Assembly (NCBI RefSeq): GCF_047495875.1 | Contig: NC_092459.1 | Span: 10,420,965-10,484,964 of the forward strand | Direction of reading: 5' to 3' | Length of the DNA stretch: 64,000 bases | From: Pithys albifrons albifrons | Taxonomy: Eukaryota > Chordata > Aves > Passeriformes > Thamnophilidae | Shown here: positions 12,601-27,600 of the stretch, piece by piece | Numbering within the stretch: position 1 is the stretch's first letter | Layout: each line of letters starts with the position of its first letter | Position numbers and translations under genes: made by a program | Notes under the pieces: model-generated | The model's database searches: none | Told to the model about the DNA's origin: nothing | The model's input: only the letters and a program-made list of their open reading frames with translations

Positions 12601-15600
12601 ATGGAGTAAACATTTTCCAGTCAAGATTGCATTGCATGACGATTTTTTGCCATGAAATGAAATATCTTTTCCCCTTTAGTATTTTGCAGTGAGGTCTGTT
12701 AATAAGCTTTTATTAGAAACGTTTGAAGTATGCTTTTAGCAATTCTGGAATTGATATGCCTGCACAGCTGTAGGTTTCATTCCTGCAAAACCTTGTGCTG
12801 AAACTGAGATTGGTCTTAGTAGACTTGGCCAGAAGGCAAATGGCCAACAACAGTTGTCAGAGGAAAAAATAGATGCAGGTAAGCACATTGCAACATTTAC
12901 CTGAACTTTCTAAAGTGAGAAATAACACTGCACCTATAATATATGGCTCAAATATCCTGAGCTAGATATTTTCTAGAAGTAGTAAACTTTCATGACACTT
13001 TATTCCAGCAATTCATTCTATTTTTGAACCCAGCTACATGGTGGTTTATCTTCTATGCCATGCAGCTTAGACCAGTCAGCAGCTTAGCTGTATATTGTGT
13101 AAAACAGTATCTGATGTTTATTGTAAGCAAAGTCCAGTCTCATCAATGAACAGTGAAATGCCATATCCTTTTAAAGTGAAATGATAAAATGGGCAATGGT
13201 GCCACTCTTGGCAGCTTGGCATCAGTTTTGGCATGTTGGTTCGTTCTTCTAGGATTTTTCAATCTGCTCTGGCTTTTGCAAAATGGATGTCATACATTTG
13301 TTGCCATTGGTCATTCACATTGCTTGTCTCTACTTCTCAACTTTTTTTTCGATTGTACCCTGTGGAGTAAGAGTGGCAGAGGGAGGCAGAACTACACATT
13401 GCTTTGTCACCTGATGGATTTTGGAAGTGCAGAGAAAGGGGGAAACAAAGCAACTTTCACAGTGAGCAAAGCCTGGGAACTTGAACTGAGTGAGATCTTT
13501 CTCAACAATTACTTTTTTAAGCTGTAAACTTTCAACTCAGTTGACACTATAAGGCTGGGGCATTAGGGAAGTTATTTTTAAAGGAATCTGTATATAGTTC
13601 ATGACTTCTGTTATTTGGAAAGGTTTCTAAATGTGAAGTGTTAGCCCTAACTTCTCCCCATTCTTAACTTGCTTTAATACTATTTTTTAAGTGGACCTTG
13701 AGTGACTCTAGTCATACATTTTACTCGGTGAGGAGTGAAGGTACCCTGGCATTGGGTGACGTCAGTATAGAATCTGAGATAACCTTGGGATGGGGATATG
13801 CGTCAGTCCAAGGAAAGTGATTTTGCCAGGGCTGATGATTCAACAGCAAGACATTTTCTGCCTTGGTTTTCAGCTACTATGTGGCTTTTCAGCTAAAAAG
13901 TACCACTGAGTTCCCTCTTCAAGGATTTAAACAGAGCCCGGCCACAGAGTTTCCACTCTGCTCCACCCTCTGTGTTCAGTCCCACTGAACACATTGTGCG
14001 TATTGTGTGTGGGAAATTGGGCATGCTGACCACATTCCATCCAGGGAGTAGCAACTGTATTTCCCCCTATAATTTTCATACTGTTACAGCTTTAGTTTCT
14101 GCTTTGGAATTTTACCCCATCTTTCCCTTGTTCCCCTTGCTTCTTGCAACAAAACAGCCAACCAACCAATCTTGCCTTGAAATGTCTTCTTAAGCCTATT
14201 GGGAAGTGAGTGGGAAAAAATTTGCTAAGAAAACAAATTGTAGTGGGCAAATTTTATCCTGCTTCCTTTTGTGTTAAATGGAACACAGGAAAGGAGTGCA
14301 TTATTTATTGAAACATAAAGTCCTGCTTCTACTGTCTTGATTTTATAGCTTGGAAGACAGCATTAGTCACACTTTAGCTTTTCTAGTATTTGACATTTCA
14401 ACTGATAAAGAGGACTTTTTCACTATAGAATGGGCCTTCCAAAATAGCATCCTCATAGATGACATTTGAAATGTGGCCATAATAATTTAGTTTTTTAACT
14501 CAGTTTTAAACATTAATATTTTAAATTATTACTAAATGATGTTATTTAAGATTTAAACAACTAGCAGCCTCCCTAATCCCCAAAATTCGAGATGATGAAT
14601 CTTTCAAAAATAAGAAAGTCGCTTTATTCCTCATACCAGAAATGTTAATTTGGAATTTTCTTTATTAATTATTTTTCAGTGATGCTGCTATATGGGGCCT
14701 AATTATAAAGAGAACTGTATAGTTTTGTCCAGCTGAACTGGAATTGAACACAGCTGTTGCTATTGCTTTGACACAGGAATTAGTAGTTTTCCCTCTTCTT
14801 CCCTCCTTTTGTTTGACTTATATAAGCTGCAAATCTGCCTCTGCCATTTTATTGCTGGATTTCTACAGCATATGTTATTTGGGCAGTTAGAAGTACTGTG
14901 ATAAAACACAGGGTATTATTTGTTGATGCAAGACAAGGGAAAAAAGAGTGGCCAATGTTCTGGGTGCGATTCTGTGTGTACGGGGCAGGGCAGTGGGTGT
15001 GGGCATGCCTTCCTTCTTCAGTGAGTTTAATGGCTGCTGCTAAATGAGATGGAGTTACTGATTTTTAGTTTGTTGGTTTGACTCCTAGTATATTGTAAAA
15101 TTGATTTGTTTGTTGGAATTGTTTCCTTCTAAGCTACTAAGTTACAGTGCTGCTTTACAAGGAATGAAGAAGATTTTGTCAGTTTTTAGTTTATAAATAG
15201 GGATTGTCCATGTAGTACTGCTATTGCTGTTTACTATTAGGGTCAAGAGAAAATGTGTGTGAAATTTAAACATCTTATTGCTCCAGTATGCTGTAACTCT
15301 AACCTCTCTACATTGCATATTGTTTGTTTCTTATTTCTATAAATGTCAGAACCTGTAAGGCTCTTCTCCCTCAGTTTATGTTCTGCATAGCTTGACATGT
15401 TTTTTTCATGTTTTATGCTATTTAAACAGTTAGCCTGCAGTAGCAAGCTGTAACTAATAATTCTAGTAATAGCCCATGCTGTTCTTAATCTGCATCCTAA
15501 AGGGACTTTTTTACTTTTTTATCAACCTCAGTATATAGAAGATTTTCACTGTGGAAGTTTGTAGTCATAAAACCACATTAAACCTAATTGAGAAGATCAG

Positions 15601-18600
15601 TACAGCAGGTTATATCTTGTTTCAGTACAAGGATTTGTGCTAAAATTTGAACAATTGTGTTTTTTCTTTTTTTGAGCTGTGAAGGTCATAGGTTTTTATT
15701 AATTTCAGTGGCAGCATATGAAATCAGAATACTTAGTGTGAAGTGATAAAAGTTCTGAGGGCATGTAGTGGTTTTTCTCCTTGTTTAAGGTATGGTCAGC
15801 AAGAAAGTAAATTTATTAATGTTCTTCATTGAATCTCTAGTTGTCTAGGTAGAATATGTGTTTGCATGGATAATATACAGGCAAAATCATACTTGTAAAG
15901 TTGCATTAAGAAGTAATAAATCTTAAAGAATTGATACAGTAATTGAATGATACACTAATTATGAATTCACTGAAATATTTGTGTATGCTCCGTATTCTAT
16001 TTAGTGAATGCCATAACAAGTTAAAAAGAAATAAAATTATGTAAAGCTTCCCTTTTCTGTTATACCAGTTACAGGAAGGGGATATTGAAAATTCTTCCTT
16101 GGAATGAGCAGAAACATCGTGAAGAAGACTGGTGTGAAAAAGCAGAATGCAAGTCAGTATACATAAAAAGAAAAATATTTCTCTATGTACATTTCAGATA
16201 AATAATTTACTTACTAATTCTTAAAATGTGGGAAATATCCAGTAGGACTCAGTTCTAATTTTTTGTATGTACTGAATTGTGTTCTCAGCTCTCCTAGTGA
16301 GGCTGACTGAGCAAAGGCTGTTCCATGTTACAGCATTAGGTGCAGTGTGCCTTGTGCTGAGTAACTTCAGCCAGTGTATGTGAACAGTGGGAGGGAGGTT
16401 ACTGTTGGAGATCCGGATTTATTTATCTGTTTTTCTTTCCACCCCATTACTTGTCAACCGTAACATTATTGTAGCAGCATTAATGGATCACAAAACTGAC
16501 TTTCACTGTGTGAGGAACAGATGGAAAGCAGAGGTTGGGCATATCTGTATCTTCATTAGAGAGGATTGTTTCTTTCATTATTTATCTCCTTTTTGAAATC
16601 TCTTACTACTTACTTTGCTGACAAAAACTAACACTTCCTGGGATTGGCATTTGAGTCTCATCAAACTCTTGTGTAACAGTGGGTTGACTATATAATTTTC
16701 TTTCAGAAGTTTTTGGAAAAAGATTGATGTGAAAAAAAAATGCAGGGATATATACACTGAAACATAGACTTTGCTTTTTTTTCTTTTTGAAGGATGATTA
16801 TTGAACCAACTCTGCAAGATGAAGGCGAGTTTCTGTATGAAATGCAACCTGAATTACTGAAGTACAGGACTACTGACCTTTCAGTAGATCTCGTTACTGA
16901 TTGGTATTTGAGCAGAGCACAGGAAATTGAAAAATATGCAATGCAGGTGAGAATAGCAGTGAGGAAATGACAGTGGCTGACCAACTGCCCTCCACAGACT
17001 CCTTAACACTCTTGATGCGTAAATGGGACACTTTTCCCTCAGTAATGTACCCTCATCTCAATTTTCATTATGGCTTTTGAAGTATTTGTTTTTTCTTTTG
17101 AAATGTACTTGCGCCTGCTCTAAAGTTTACTCAGCCAAATAATTCATCCTTATGGTTGAATAGGAAGTCAGTGGATTCCCTTTTACTTGGTTTACCATGG
17201 CAGACAGTAGCTCTTTTGTGATCCATGAAAAATGTTTACCATTACATGTTATGTTTATAACTAAGGGAGGGAAGGTTGTGCACAGGATGTTGGGAAACAT
17301 GTTTTATTACCTGTCACAGGATACTGTATTATGTGTATTGGTATGTGGCAGTCACGTGTCACTGTCACATGTCAATATGTGATATTGTCATGATTGATTC
17401 CTGGCAGTGTTATTGTGTGTCTGTAGGACTACCATGCAGCTTAGTTTTTGCTTGATTTTCTTCATATGTTAAAGAGTGTTTGAAGCTCTGTGTGGTAAAG
17501 ATAAGCATTGCAAGTAAGAACAGAGCTCATGGACATGCTCTGGTGTTTTATTGCTTCTCAAGCCAATTTAGCTGCAAGAAAAGGAAGCTGACTGGAAGTA
17601 TGAGCTAGTTTTGATGGGTGAGTTCTTTTATTCTTCAATATTCTTCAAGTTTGCAGTCCTCCAAGGCTCTTTAATCATAGTTGCCTGTGATCTTAACAAC
17701 CAATCAGTATGTATGAAAATAAAAGCAACTTTCAAGGATCAATTAAATTGGTAACATATAAATTAAATTTCATTCTCCTCTTCCAGACTTATGTCTGCCT
17801 TGCTGAATAGGTACAGCCAGTATTGCATTCTTTGAAATCAAAACAGAAGCTTTCATATAAAGCTAGTTTCAGTCACCAGGGAAAAAGGCTGTCATTATCT
17901 TCTGTTTCATAAAGTGTAACAATTAAAATTATTAAATCATGGTCAGCTAGAAAAGTCACATTACATGTCAGTGACCTGATTGTCTCTGTTTAGAGCAATC
18001 CTTCATAATCATGCAGTGAGATGAGGTGATGTATCTCTGTGTGTGATCTCCAGAAGGAATAATACTCTAAGTTACATGCATCAATGAGGGGATGCATCTT
18101 GGTCAAAAGTCTTTAATGACATCATCCACTGAGGTTAAGCATTTTATTTGGTCTTTATAAAGCTGAGAAGAGCAATCCATTTAGGAATATACAGTCCACA
18201 AAAACTTCTAGGAACTTAAAATTGCCTATTAAGCAACAGAAAAAGAAAATAGACACAAACAGGGCACAGATTGATGTTGGGTTTTGGCAAACAGTTGTAC
18301 AACAGGGGGTTATTTAACTATTTTTCAGGTTGACTGTGCTCTGTCTCTTGTTCGTCTTGGCATGGAGAGGAATATTCCTGGTCTGCAGGTGCTTTGTGAC
18401 AATCTGATCACTCTTGAGACAGTAGTTTATGAGACTGATGGTGATCGAACCCTGACTTTGAACGAACTTCTAGAGATGAAAGACATTGAGAAGCTGAGAC
18501 TGTTGATGAAGAATGTAAGTATTTTGAATAAATAAGTATACTTTAATTTCCAATAGCTCAGGTTACTCTGGTTCCTGTGTATATAAAGCTACTGTTAATG

Positions 18601-21600
18601 GCTGTCATTTTTCTGGTGAACCTCCATTTTTAATTCAATAAAAATTCAACAGTTTCACTGTTCCATTTTTTGTTGTGGTGGAGTTTTTTCATTTATCTGT
18701 TTATAACAAAAACTAAATTCGCTCAGTTTTCTTAAAGACCCACTTCTTTGTCCTTGGCATGGGACTCAGTAAATCTTTCAAAAGCTGTGAATTGCCTTTT
18801 CATTGACTTTTTTTAAAAGATGTTCAGTGTAGCTGTTGATGATGCTGCAGATACAACAACATAGAATGTTTTCCTTGGATGTTTTTCAGTGTCTTTAAAT
18901 ATTGTCAAGAAATCTTAATATTTTTCCCTGAAGCTGGTATGTGTTTTTCAGCTCTGTAGTCAGCCTGTCTGTAGCATTTCCGAATAGAAATAGTCCTCTT
19001 GGAAAGGTTGAAAAATAGCTAAAGATTGAGCAGGGCTCTGAAACTCAGTTGAAGAATTTCCAGAGCAAAATACTCAAAATTTTCTTTTTTTTTTCCTAGG
19101 ATTTATCACTCATCATTTTCCTGTCTTGCATTCTTAGTGAATTACTGAAAGTAATGCTACTCTGGCATTCTTGCAAGCTGATCTTTCCCTTATACTGAAA
19201 TTGCAGGAGGGAAGACAGCTAGACTTCCTCATGTGATGGGCTTTACTCCTGTACTGCTTGGTTTTCCCAAGCTACTGGGTAGCAGGAAGATGTTGGATAG
19301 TTTCAGTGCTCCGTGGTGTAGTGATCTGTGCACTGGGTGGTGAATGTCAGGCTTCAGCTCTTGTTTGTGATAGGTGAAGATAATGTTTCAGTTACACTGA
19401 TCAAAAGAATGCTGTTTATTTTTTGCTTTTCTTACTTATTTTGGACAATGAAGCTGAACTTGCTCTTTTTTTCCCCCTGTCTGTAATTCCTTGTGCTTTC
19501 CAGTCCTCTGATGAAAAATACGTGAAGAATGTTTATCAGTGGATGATCCCTTTTCTCCACCGCTGTGAAAGTCAGTCCCCTGGTCTTGCAAATTCACTTT
19601 TTAAAGAATATTTAGTAACATTGGCAAGGGAAGACCTGACTCTACCTCTGAAGATATTTCAGAATTCAAAACCTGCTGTAAGTGTAGAGCTCTGATGATT
19701 TTACTGTTTTGTTTGGAAATTCTTGTCCTGAAGAGATAAAATTGCAAAGAGGGCTAGTTCATCTAAATTGTATCATCTTTCTGATCTTTCCCTTCCTCTT
19801 AACAGCCTTTTTTATGTTTTAGAAAACTTTCATTAAAAGGTTTTATACCATATATTATGATGCAATTAAACTGTCCTTAATGAGTTTGTCAAACTAATGT
19901 AATAATGATCTTGATCTAATAGAATAAAATTTATTGTATGGATTCTTCCTTGAAGTAACGTTCTGGTGACCTGTTCAAAGTAAATTCCTGGCATATTTCT
20001 TTTTAAAAAGTGGATATGAAAGAGTTTAATGATCTCAGTAATACTTCTTTCCTGAGGAATTTTACTAGGATTAAATTTAAAGTTAATTCTCCTGTCTCCT
20101 GCCCTCCACAGGAAATCTAAAGAATAAAGTGGGGGCCTTTAGGATTGAGGCAGGAGTTCAGTGAGTAAGGGTTGAAGTTGCCTTCCATGTGAGTGTTTCA
20201 TGCTGCTTCTATGGTTTAAATAATTCTTCCAGAGCACATAAGCACATTTTTGCATGCTCTTGAACTTTCTGAGTGTATGGCCAGAAATCAACCAGTGGAG
20301 CAAAACCACAGCTATTTTATGTGTGTTGATACTGTTGTACATAGTAAATAAATCTGACAAATGTTTGCAGCAGTTGCCTTCCTCTGCCATACACCCTCTC
20401 CACTTTTCCAATTCAGAATGGGTATAATGGCACACCATTGTTCTTTCAAGCAGCTACACTGCGAGAAACTAGCCAAGTTATGTTTCAGGTTGTGACTCCA
20501 ACAGGTATTTCACCAGGTTATTAGCAAGGGACATTCTAATTGCACCTGAAGACAGTTTATTTACTTGCAGTACCCATTGTTGTGTAGTCAGAAGAAAACT
20601 AACTGTTGAATTATTTGAAATGGAAAATAAAAAAGAGTGTGCTTTCTTTTCTTGTTAGTGTCAGCAAAAAATTATTTCTGATCAAGACCAGCTTATGATT
20701 ACGGCCCTGGAATGTATTTATAGCTGTGAACGAGATGACCAGCTCTCTCTCTGTTATGATATTTTGGAATGCCTTCCACAAAGAGGATATGGGTAAACAT
20801 TTTCAGCCGGTTATTTGTAAATATTTTAGAAATATTAAATATAGCTGTGAGTTAATGTTTAAAAATGGTTAAGTCACTAAAGGGCAGATGATGTTACTGG
20901 AATGTTCTGCTCCTGCTGGAGTTGCCATGATCATCATATGTGTGTTTGTATGCTTGTGATATGTGTACTCTACCAGGTAATGTAGAAAAACACGAGTTAA
21001 AGTAGCAGCCTAGATCCGAGGCTTCTATATTAGTTCCTTAGACTTACATAGTCTGAATTGAGAGCAAGTGTTAGTGCCTTACTGGTCTCGTTACAGCAGT
21101 GGCCTGTTGCACTTAGTTTACAAGCAGCAATATGGCCCTGTGGGAGAGGGGAAGATGGAAGACCTGTGAGAAGGACAAGTAATTCTCAGGACAGTGGGAG
21201 CCTGAAGAAGAGATGTAACCTATTCTTCTAGTATATTTTACTTGTAGGAAGGAGGAAGCCTGAGAAAAGTCTGAGGAGGAAGGAGAAGCTCTGTTCTTGA
21301 GAGACTGAGAGACCCTTGCAATTTTAACTATCTTTCCACCAAGAAGGCAACAGTTTCAGTATTTTCAAATAAGCATATATTTGATTTTCATCAAGGAATG
21401 TTTTAAACCACTCATCTTTATTTCTTTTGTAATACGAAATACATGAAGAGATTATAAGAATTATTTGTGTAGGTATTTATTTAATTCTGTAATATCTTTG
21501 CAGGCCTGAAACAGATAAAACTAACACTCTTCATGATGAAGTAGATGAACTGGAACAAATTCTTAGGTATTTAATTTTGCTAAAATTAATAATGTATTCT

Positions 21601-24600
21601 TACAGAAGTCATGGGGCAGAGCCAAGAATTTTTTTATGACAACAAAGCAGCAAGAATATTTATATTGTTTTTAGTGCTGCCAACAAGATTATCTGTATGT
21701 TTTTTGTATTAAGAACATAGAAATGTTGAATGGTTTTATCTTTTGAGTATTATAGAATTGCTTAGGTGTTTTCCTTGGAATAAAAGTTTGGGAGTTCAGT
21801 TTTAAAGAGGCTTACCTGAGCAATTTGTTTTGGTCTTGATACTTTATAATGCTTTGAGTGATCAAGGACAAACACTGTAAAGACATGTCATCAGGCTGTT
21901 GGTGGTATGTGTTTACCATACATCATAATTATTAGTATTATTATTGCTTCTACTACTACCAATAAAATAGGTAATGTTACTCTGGCTAATCCCTACTGTT
22001 CCAGATTTTATGGAGACTGTTTGCATTTGCGGTACGTTGTCTGAGACAGCTCTAAGACTGCTGTTGCAGCAGGAGTTGTACAATTGTGCAGGATTCAAGA
22101 ATGCTGACTTTCTATTTACAGTGTGTCAGAGCTGTTGGAGAAACATGGACTTCAGAAACCTGTTTCTTTTGTGAGAGACACAAAGGACAATGCTGAGGAG
22201 GCACGGAAGCTGATGATTAGGCTGACAAGGCACACAGGTCGCAAGTTAGTATTCCAAGGGGAGCGGGAGATAAGAGGGAAAAGACAGTAAGGTAACAGTC
22301 CTTGTTGTCAGAGAGCATCCCTTCCTGTTTTGTTGCAGTAGGGAGCTGTGGCATTCGCCCTGAAGATGGTGGATGTAAACCCAATTTGTTAAACGGGATT
22401 AGTGTTTTGGCTGCATCTTTTTTCCACAGTCAGGAAACTCTGTCTTGCTTCAAACTGCTTTAATATGTTTGTGTTCAAGTAAATAAGCCTAAAAGTCATA
22501 CTTGCTGCAAAATACTTCAAGATGAACTGTAAAAGTTAACATATTGTAAATGATGTCCTTTAAGACCTATTTAATTTTATTGAGAGTCTAGGATTTGTAA
22601 AATAACGTTTTGGGGTTTTTTGTATGTTTTCTTGGAACCCTTGTAATGGGATAAGTTATTGATTTTACTTATTGATTCTGCCACTTATACTCCCAGGGTA
22701 ATTTTTCAATTTTTCTATTTGAGAACGGCTTCATTTAACTCATCTTTCAACTATACGTGAATTATTACATGCTCTTGGCATGAGCAGATAAAAATTTGAA
22801 CCCTGGGATAACCAGTCATCACTGTGGGTGATTTTTCGTTCTTATTTAAAGCAAACATGCACAACAGTTTATTGGTGATCGTAGAGTAGCATTTAGATTT
22901 TTGATAGTATGAAAGCTTTTTAAGAGTTGTAAACACCTTTTCTTAGAAAGATCAAGTCAATGCCTCTGTAGGAAAAATGTTGATTTTTCTACTTGTTGTG
23001 GAGACCCTCTGCTTTGCCAAAACATAAATTAATGCCACAGGGAAAAATCATTATTAGCTGGAATTAGCTTCTGTAACTTAAAAAAGTCTTTTTTTAATCT
23101 GAAAGGCTCAAGATAATGTGGAAAAGCCTTCAGAGTTTTTTTACTAATCAAAGTTTTAATAGAGCACAAGAAGTTGAATCTTTGTGGGTAAACAGAAATC
23201 CATGGATCCAGAGGGTTAAGAATATGAATACCATTCAGTTTGAAGGAACAAAATAAAGTTGCAGTTCTGTTCTCCTGTGATTGCATGCAATTGATTAGTC
23301 CTCGGAGATTGCCTGCAATAAAAAGCACTATAATGATCCTCAGGTGCTGTTAGAAACTTGGTTTTGCTCTGCTGTACTTGGGTTAGCAGGTTGTAACTTT
23401 CCGATGTATTATTGAAAATTATTGAAACTTGTTTGGGGGATCTTGAGAGAGATTGCTTAAATTCCTGGTTTATCCCACAAAGAAAAGACTTGGGTATTGC
23501 ATTGTTGTCAAACCATTTTATTCCACAGATACTATTGTAATATTAATATTAAAAGCATTCTGTCTTTAAATGACTTCTGGTTAAAATCCAATTCAATATT
23601 GAAATAACATTTGAGAAGACTCTTATTTTTGGTGATGAAAGTGTAGTGTTATCTACTGCTTTTCTTTAAATCCACTGAGGAAGAAAATACTTAATTTTGA
23701 AAAATGTTTGTAGGCAACCATCAGCCAGTGAGACACAGTGGAAGGAGTTGCTCCAGGATATGTTAGACATGCAGCAGAAAGTGTATAGGTGCTTACATGC
23801 TGATACTTGCTATGAGGTGAGTTCTGTGTCTCCTTACTGACTTATGTCCCTGGTAAGCTACAGATTCTGATTTCATATTGTTGTTTGCAAATGTAAATGC
23901 ATTTTTGTTTGTTGTATTACTTAGTTATCTACTGATGTTTTTGTAGTATTTTCATTCAAATTGAAAATTTGTGGTGTTAAATCATTTCACAAGAAGCCCC
24001 TTTAATAAATATCCTGTATATATTTTACTAGAATTCACCTTTTAAAAAATTGAGACAGCTTCTTAAGGCTGCATTCTTTAGACTGTAATTCTTTATACAA
24101 ATGTGTTTAGCAATAACCACTTCAAACTAATGAAAATAAACAGTCTTTTAGATAAATGTTATCTTCTCTCAAGCATTCCTTAAACAGGAAGTTCTGATTT
24201 GATAATACTATCCAAGATCATTGTAGACTTATGGACTTTCTACTGCTTGCAGCTGAAGTAAAATAACGTGAATGAGAAATCTAATTTCATTGAAGGAAAA
24301 AAACCCTGCATATGCATAAAGCCCAAACCTATGTCATTAGTTATTTGCAGAAGACAGCTATTAGACTGACACAGAATTTGCTGTGACATGTATTTTTTAT
24401 TTGCATTTTCATTTCAATATACTGCAGTTAATGACAGATACAGCACTGTGTCCACTGTAATTGGTGCTTTCATGTGCTTTCATATATATGTATGAAAGAG
24501 GATTTTATTGCAGCTTACAGACTTAATTGCTTATGGCTACCACACTGATTAGCTCTTCGGAGAGGTTTTAAAAGCAGATTAGAAAAAAAAAAAGGAAAAA

Positions 24601-27600
24601 GCAATGCATGAAAAAATCACTCATTCTCTGTAGTTGTACAACTTGAAGTTGCTTAAAGAGAACTGCGACATATTTAATGTTCAAGGTTTTGTGATAGGCT
24701 ACAATTTAGTGTACTTGGAATTTTTTTTGAGTGCATTTAAAAAATTATAATACTAGAACACTCTGCAAATAAGGCATTTGTTTTGCTCTGATCTTAATAC
24801 ATTAAGCTTTCTAGTAACATTAAATTATTTTTTAACCTCTGAGCCATGTGATTTAAAAAAACGCAAAACAACAAAGAGTTTTGGTAAAATTATGTAGTAG
24901 TGCTGAAAATGCTTTGAAGTGTAGTGCTGTCATATGCAGTTATACTTTGATAACTTCAAATGGAGAAATTGTTGAGGCAGTAAGGAATTGCAATGCCATG
25001 TAAGGTTTTTTAGCATAATGATTACTCTGTTCTACTTCCATGGAAAGTGAATTCTCTCTTCTTGAAGAAGAACTTCATGTCCAAAAATTATGTGAGAGGT
25101 AAATGTTATTTTATGTGATCTTTGAGGAAGAAGGGCCAGCTGTCTTTCACTGTCCTCGATGGAATGGAAGAAGATCCAACTGTGTGATGTTCTTTAAGAA
25201 GCAATGAACTGTGTTCTTTGCCTGAGTGGAAGATGGTTTGGAGAGGTTCTTCCTAGTGAAGAAATAATTCAGTTTCAAGATGGGATTGGACAGGGTGTTG
25301 GATAATCTCATCTATGCCTCCATTTCTGATTAAATACTGGAGCAGATGGTCTTTTGAGGTCTCTTCCAACCTGGGCTCTTCTGTAATTCACTGATCATGT
25401 GTATTTTGTTATGCACTTCAAAACCTATGATAAAAGCCATATTATTGCAGCTGTGATATTTTCCAAAATGATTAAATGTCTATGCTTCTCTTCAATAGGA
25501 CAATACCGAGTGTGCTTAAGAAAAAAAACTCTTATTTTTGTAAGGAATTGAGATTATTTTGAGTGTCTTAAAGCGGGCAAGACTTTGACCTGGAAATAAA
25601 TAAGGTGTTTTGTGGCAGATGCAGCATTATGTTAGTATGCGTTCTTTGAAGATGGTCTTGATTGAAATTAAAAAAACATCTTATATGTTTAGTTATAAAT
25701 ATGTTCTTCAATGATACAGAATTTCTCTCATTGTTTGTTTTAAGGTCTTAATACTGAACTGCGTTTTCAGATTCTTGCATCCTATTAACACCTCAGATTG
25801 TGGGTATATTTCTGATCTCTTAAATCATACTGTAAAAAGACAGCTAATATGCTTTTTTTTTTTTTCCAGGAAGTAAAAACATGCCACTAGTTAACTTTAG
25901 CGTTACTTAAATTAATGCTTTCCTTGGTAGAAATTAGACTTCCTGCTTGGACTGAATATATTTGTTTGACTTCAAAGATCCTTTTCTTCCATAGAATGCA
26001 GATAAGTTTACTTGAAGCTGCTGCTGCAGGTTATTAAATTATTGTTCTTTCTTTTAGATATTCACCGAAAGTCTTTTATGCTCAAGCAGTATAGACAATA
26101 TCCACTTGGCTGGGCAAATGATGCATTGCAATGTTTGGTCAGTGGATCCACCAAGTTCATCAAAAGGGAAACCACAGTACCGAGTCAGCTATGAGAGAAG
26201 TATTGAACTAGTTTTGGCTGCTGGAAGAGAATATTTCAATTCTTCAACGAGCTTGACTGACAGCTGTATGGAGTTGGCCAGGTATGTTTACAATTATCAC
26301 GTATATAAGTACAGCTGATTTAATGTTGTCAGAAAATTAGGGTTTATTTCCTAATATTCCCTTCCCCCCTCCCAATCTTGTATGGAAAGTCTTTTTTCAT
26401 AAGCAGTCTCTGGAAATACAGAGCATTGCTTTAAGTGCTAAGGGTCTAAAGACATTTTAAATATATAAGAAGCTATGATCAGCTTTTATCTTACAATTTT
26501 GTGGTGATATTTCAAAATATGTGGTTTATAGCTCAAGTACTTCCTATGAGTGTGTGACCGTGTGATTATTCTGTTTAGGAAGGTGTTTTGGTCCTCTGAT
26601 TTACCTCCAGGGAGTTGTTTCATGGTAATTTAACTTTGTTTCCCTAAGGGATGATCACGGTGTAGGTCTCCTCATGGTCTCTGTGTATAAGTTGTTTTAG
26701 GTAGAATGTATTTATCTTCTCTTTAGCTCTTTCATTTCACTCCTGTTTTAATCTTCACTTCACTGAAATATTTGTCAATGCTCCTGAAAAACATACTGGG
26801 TTTAGATGGGATGTTCAGCTCATATACAGCTTGATTTTATTTTTGATGTAAACATGTCTATTCTTAATTAACATGCAGAGATAAAAACCATGCAGTACAT
26901 TACACAAATAAAATAATTTCCTGATGTACTGTGTAAGGTGAATTAAGCCATTTGAAATCATTGAAATGGGATGCCATCCAGAGGAGCCTGGACAAGCTTG
27001 AGAAGTGGGCCCAGGGGAATCTCAGGTGCTTTAAGAAGACCAAGTTCAAGGTGCTACATCTGGGTCAGGGCAACACCTTGGTATCAATATAGGCTTGTGG
27101 ATGAACAGATCAAGGGGGGAGCCCTGTCGGAGAGGACTTGAGGATGCTGGTGCATGAGAGGCTGGACATGAGTCAGCAATGTGCACTCACAGGCCAGAAA
27201 GCCAAATGTATCCCGGGCTGCTTCCAAAGCACCGTGACCTGCGGGTCGAGGGAGATGACTCTGCCCCTCTGCTCAGCTCTGATGAGACCCCTCCTGGAAT
27301 GCTGCATCCAGCCCTGGGGGCACCAGCCCAGGAAGGACATGGATGTGTTGGAACAAGCCCAGAGGAGGCCACCAAGATGATTAGGGGGCTGAAGCACCTC
27401 TCCTGGGAGAAAGGCTGAGATAATTGGGATTGTTCAGCCTGTCAAACAGAAGGCTCTGGGGTGACTTAATTGTGGCCTTCCACTGCCTGAAGGGACCTTA
27501 CAAGAAAGATGGAGAGATACTTTACAAAGGCAGGACAGGACAAGGGGGAATGGCTTCAAACTGAAAAGGAATTGGTAAGATTAGGTATTAGGAAAAAGTT

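Larger units (their letters stand above)
2320..16068 (+). other. NBAS intron 4 (13.7 kb) hosting a mitochondrial insertion and a solo LTR
   Basis: No NBAS coding sequence is missing across it: exon 4 ends LLLPEA and exon 5 resumes at the next residue of the human alignment. 2320-4799 has no recognised element. About 4800-5850 is mitochondrial DNA and 6225-6852 is a solo LTR, both listed separately. 6858-16068 is mostly unique AT-rich sequence, with a 27-bp tandem duplication at 9893-9946 and several poly-A runs. Open frames in it (for example 13189-13527, 112 codons) carry no recognisable domain. Confidence 0.85.

Noticed and set aside
13189..13527. 112-codon + strand open frame in intron 4
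   Set aside because: No family resemblance, no splice context and no sign of being a retrocopy.
17340..17390. CACGTG/CACATG cluster as a regulatory site
   Set aside because: Short E-box words are frequent by chance and nothing else supports function.
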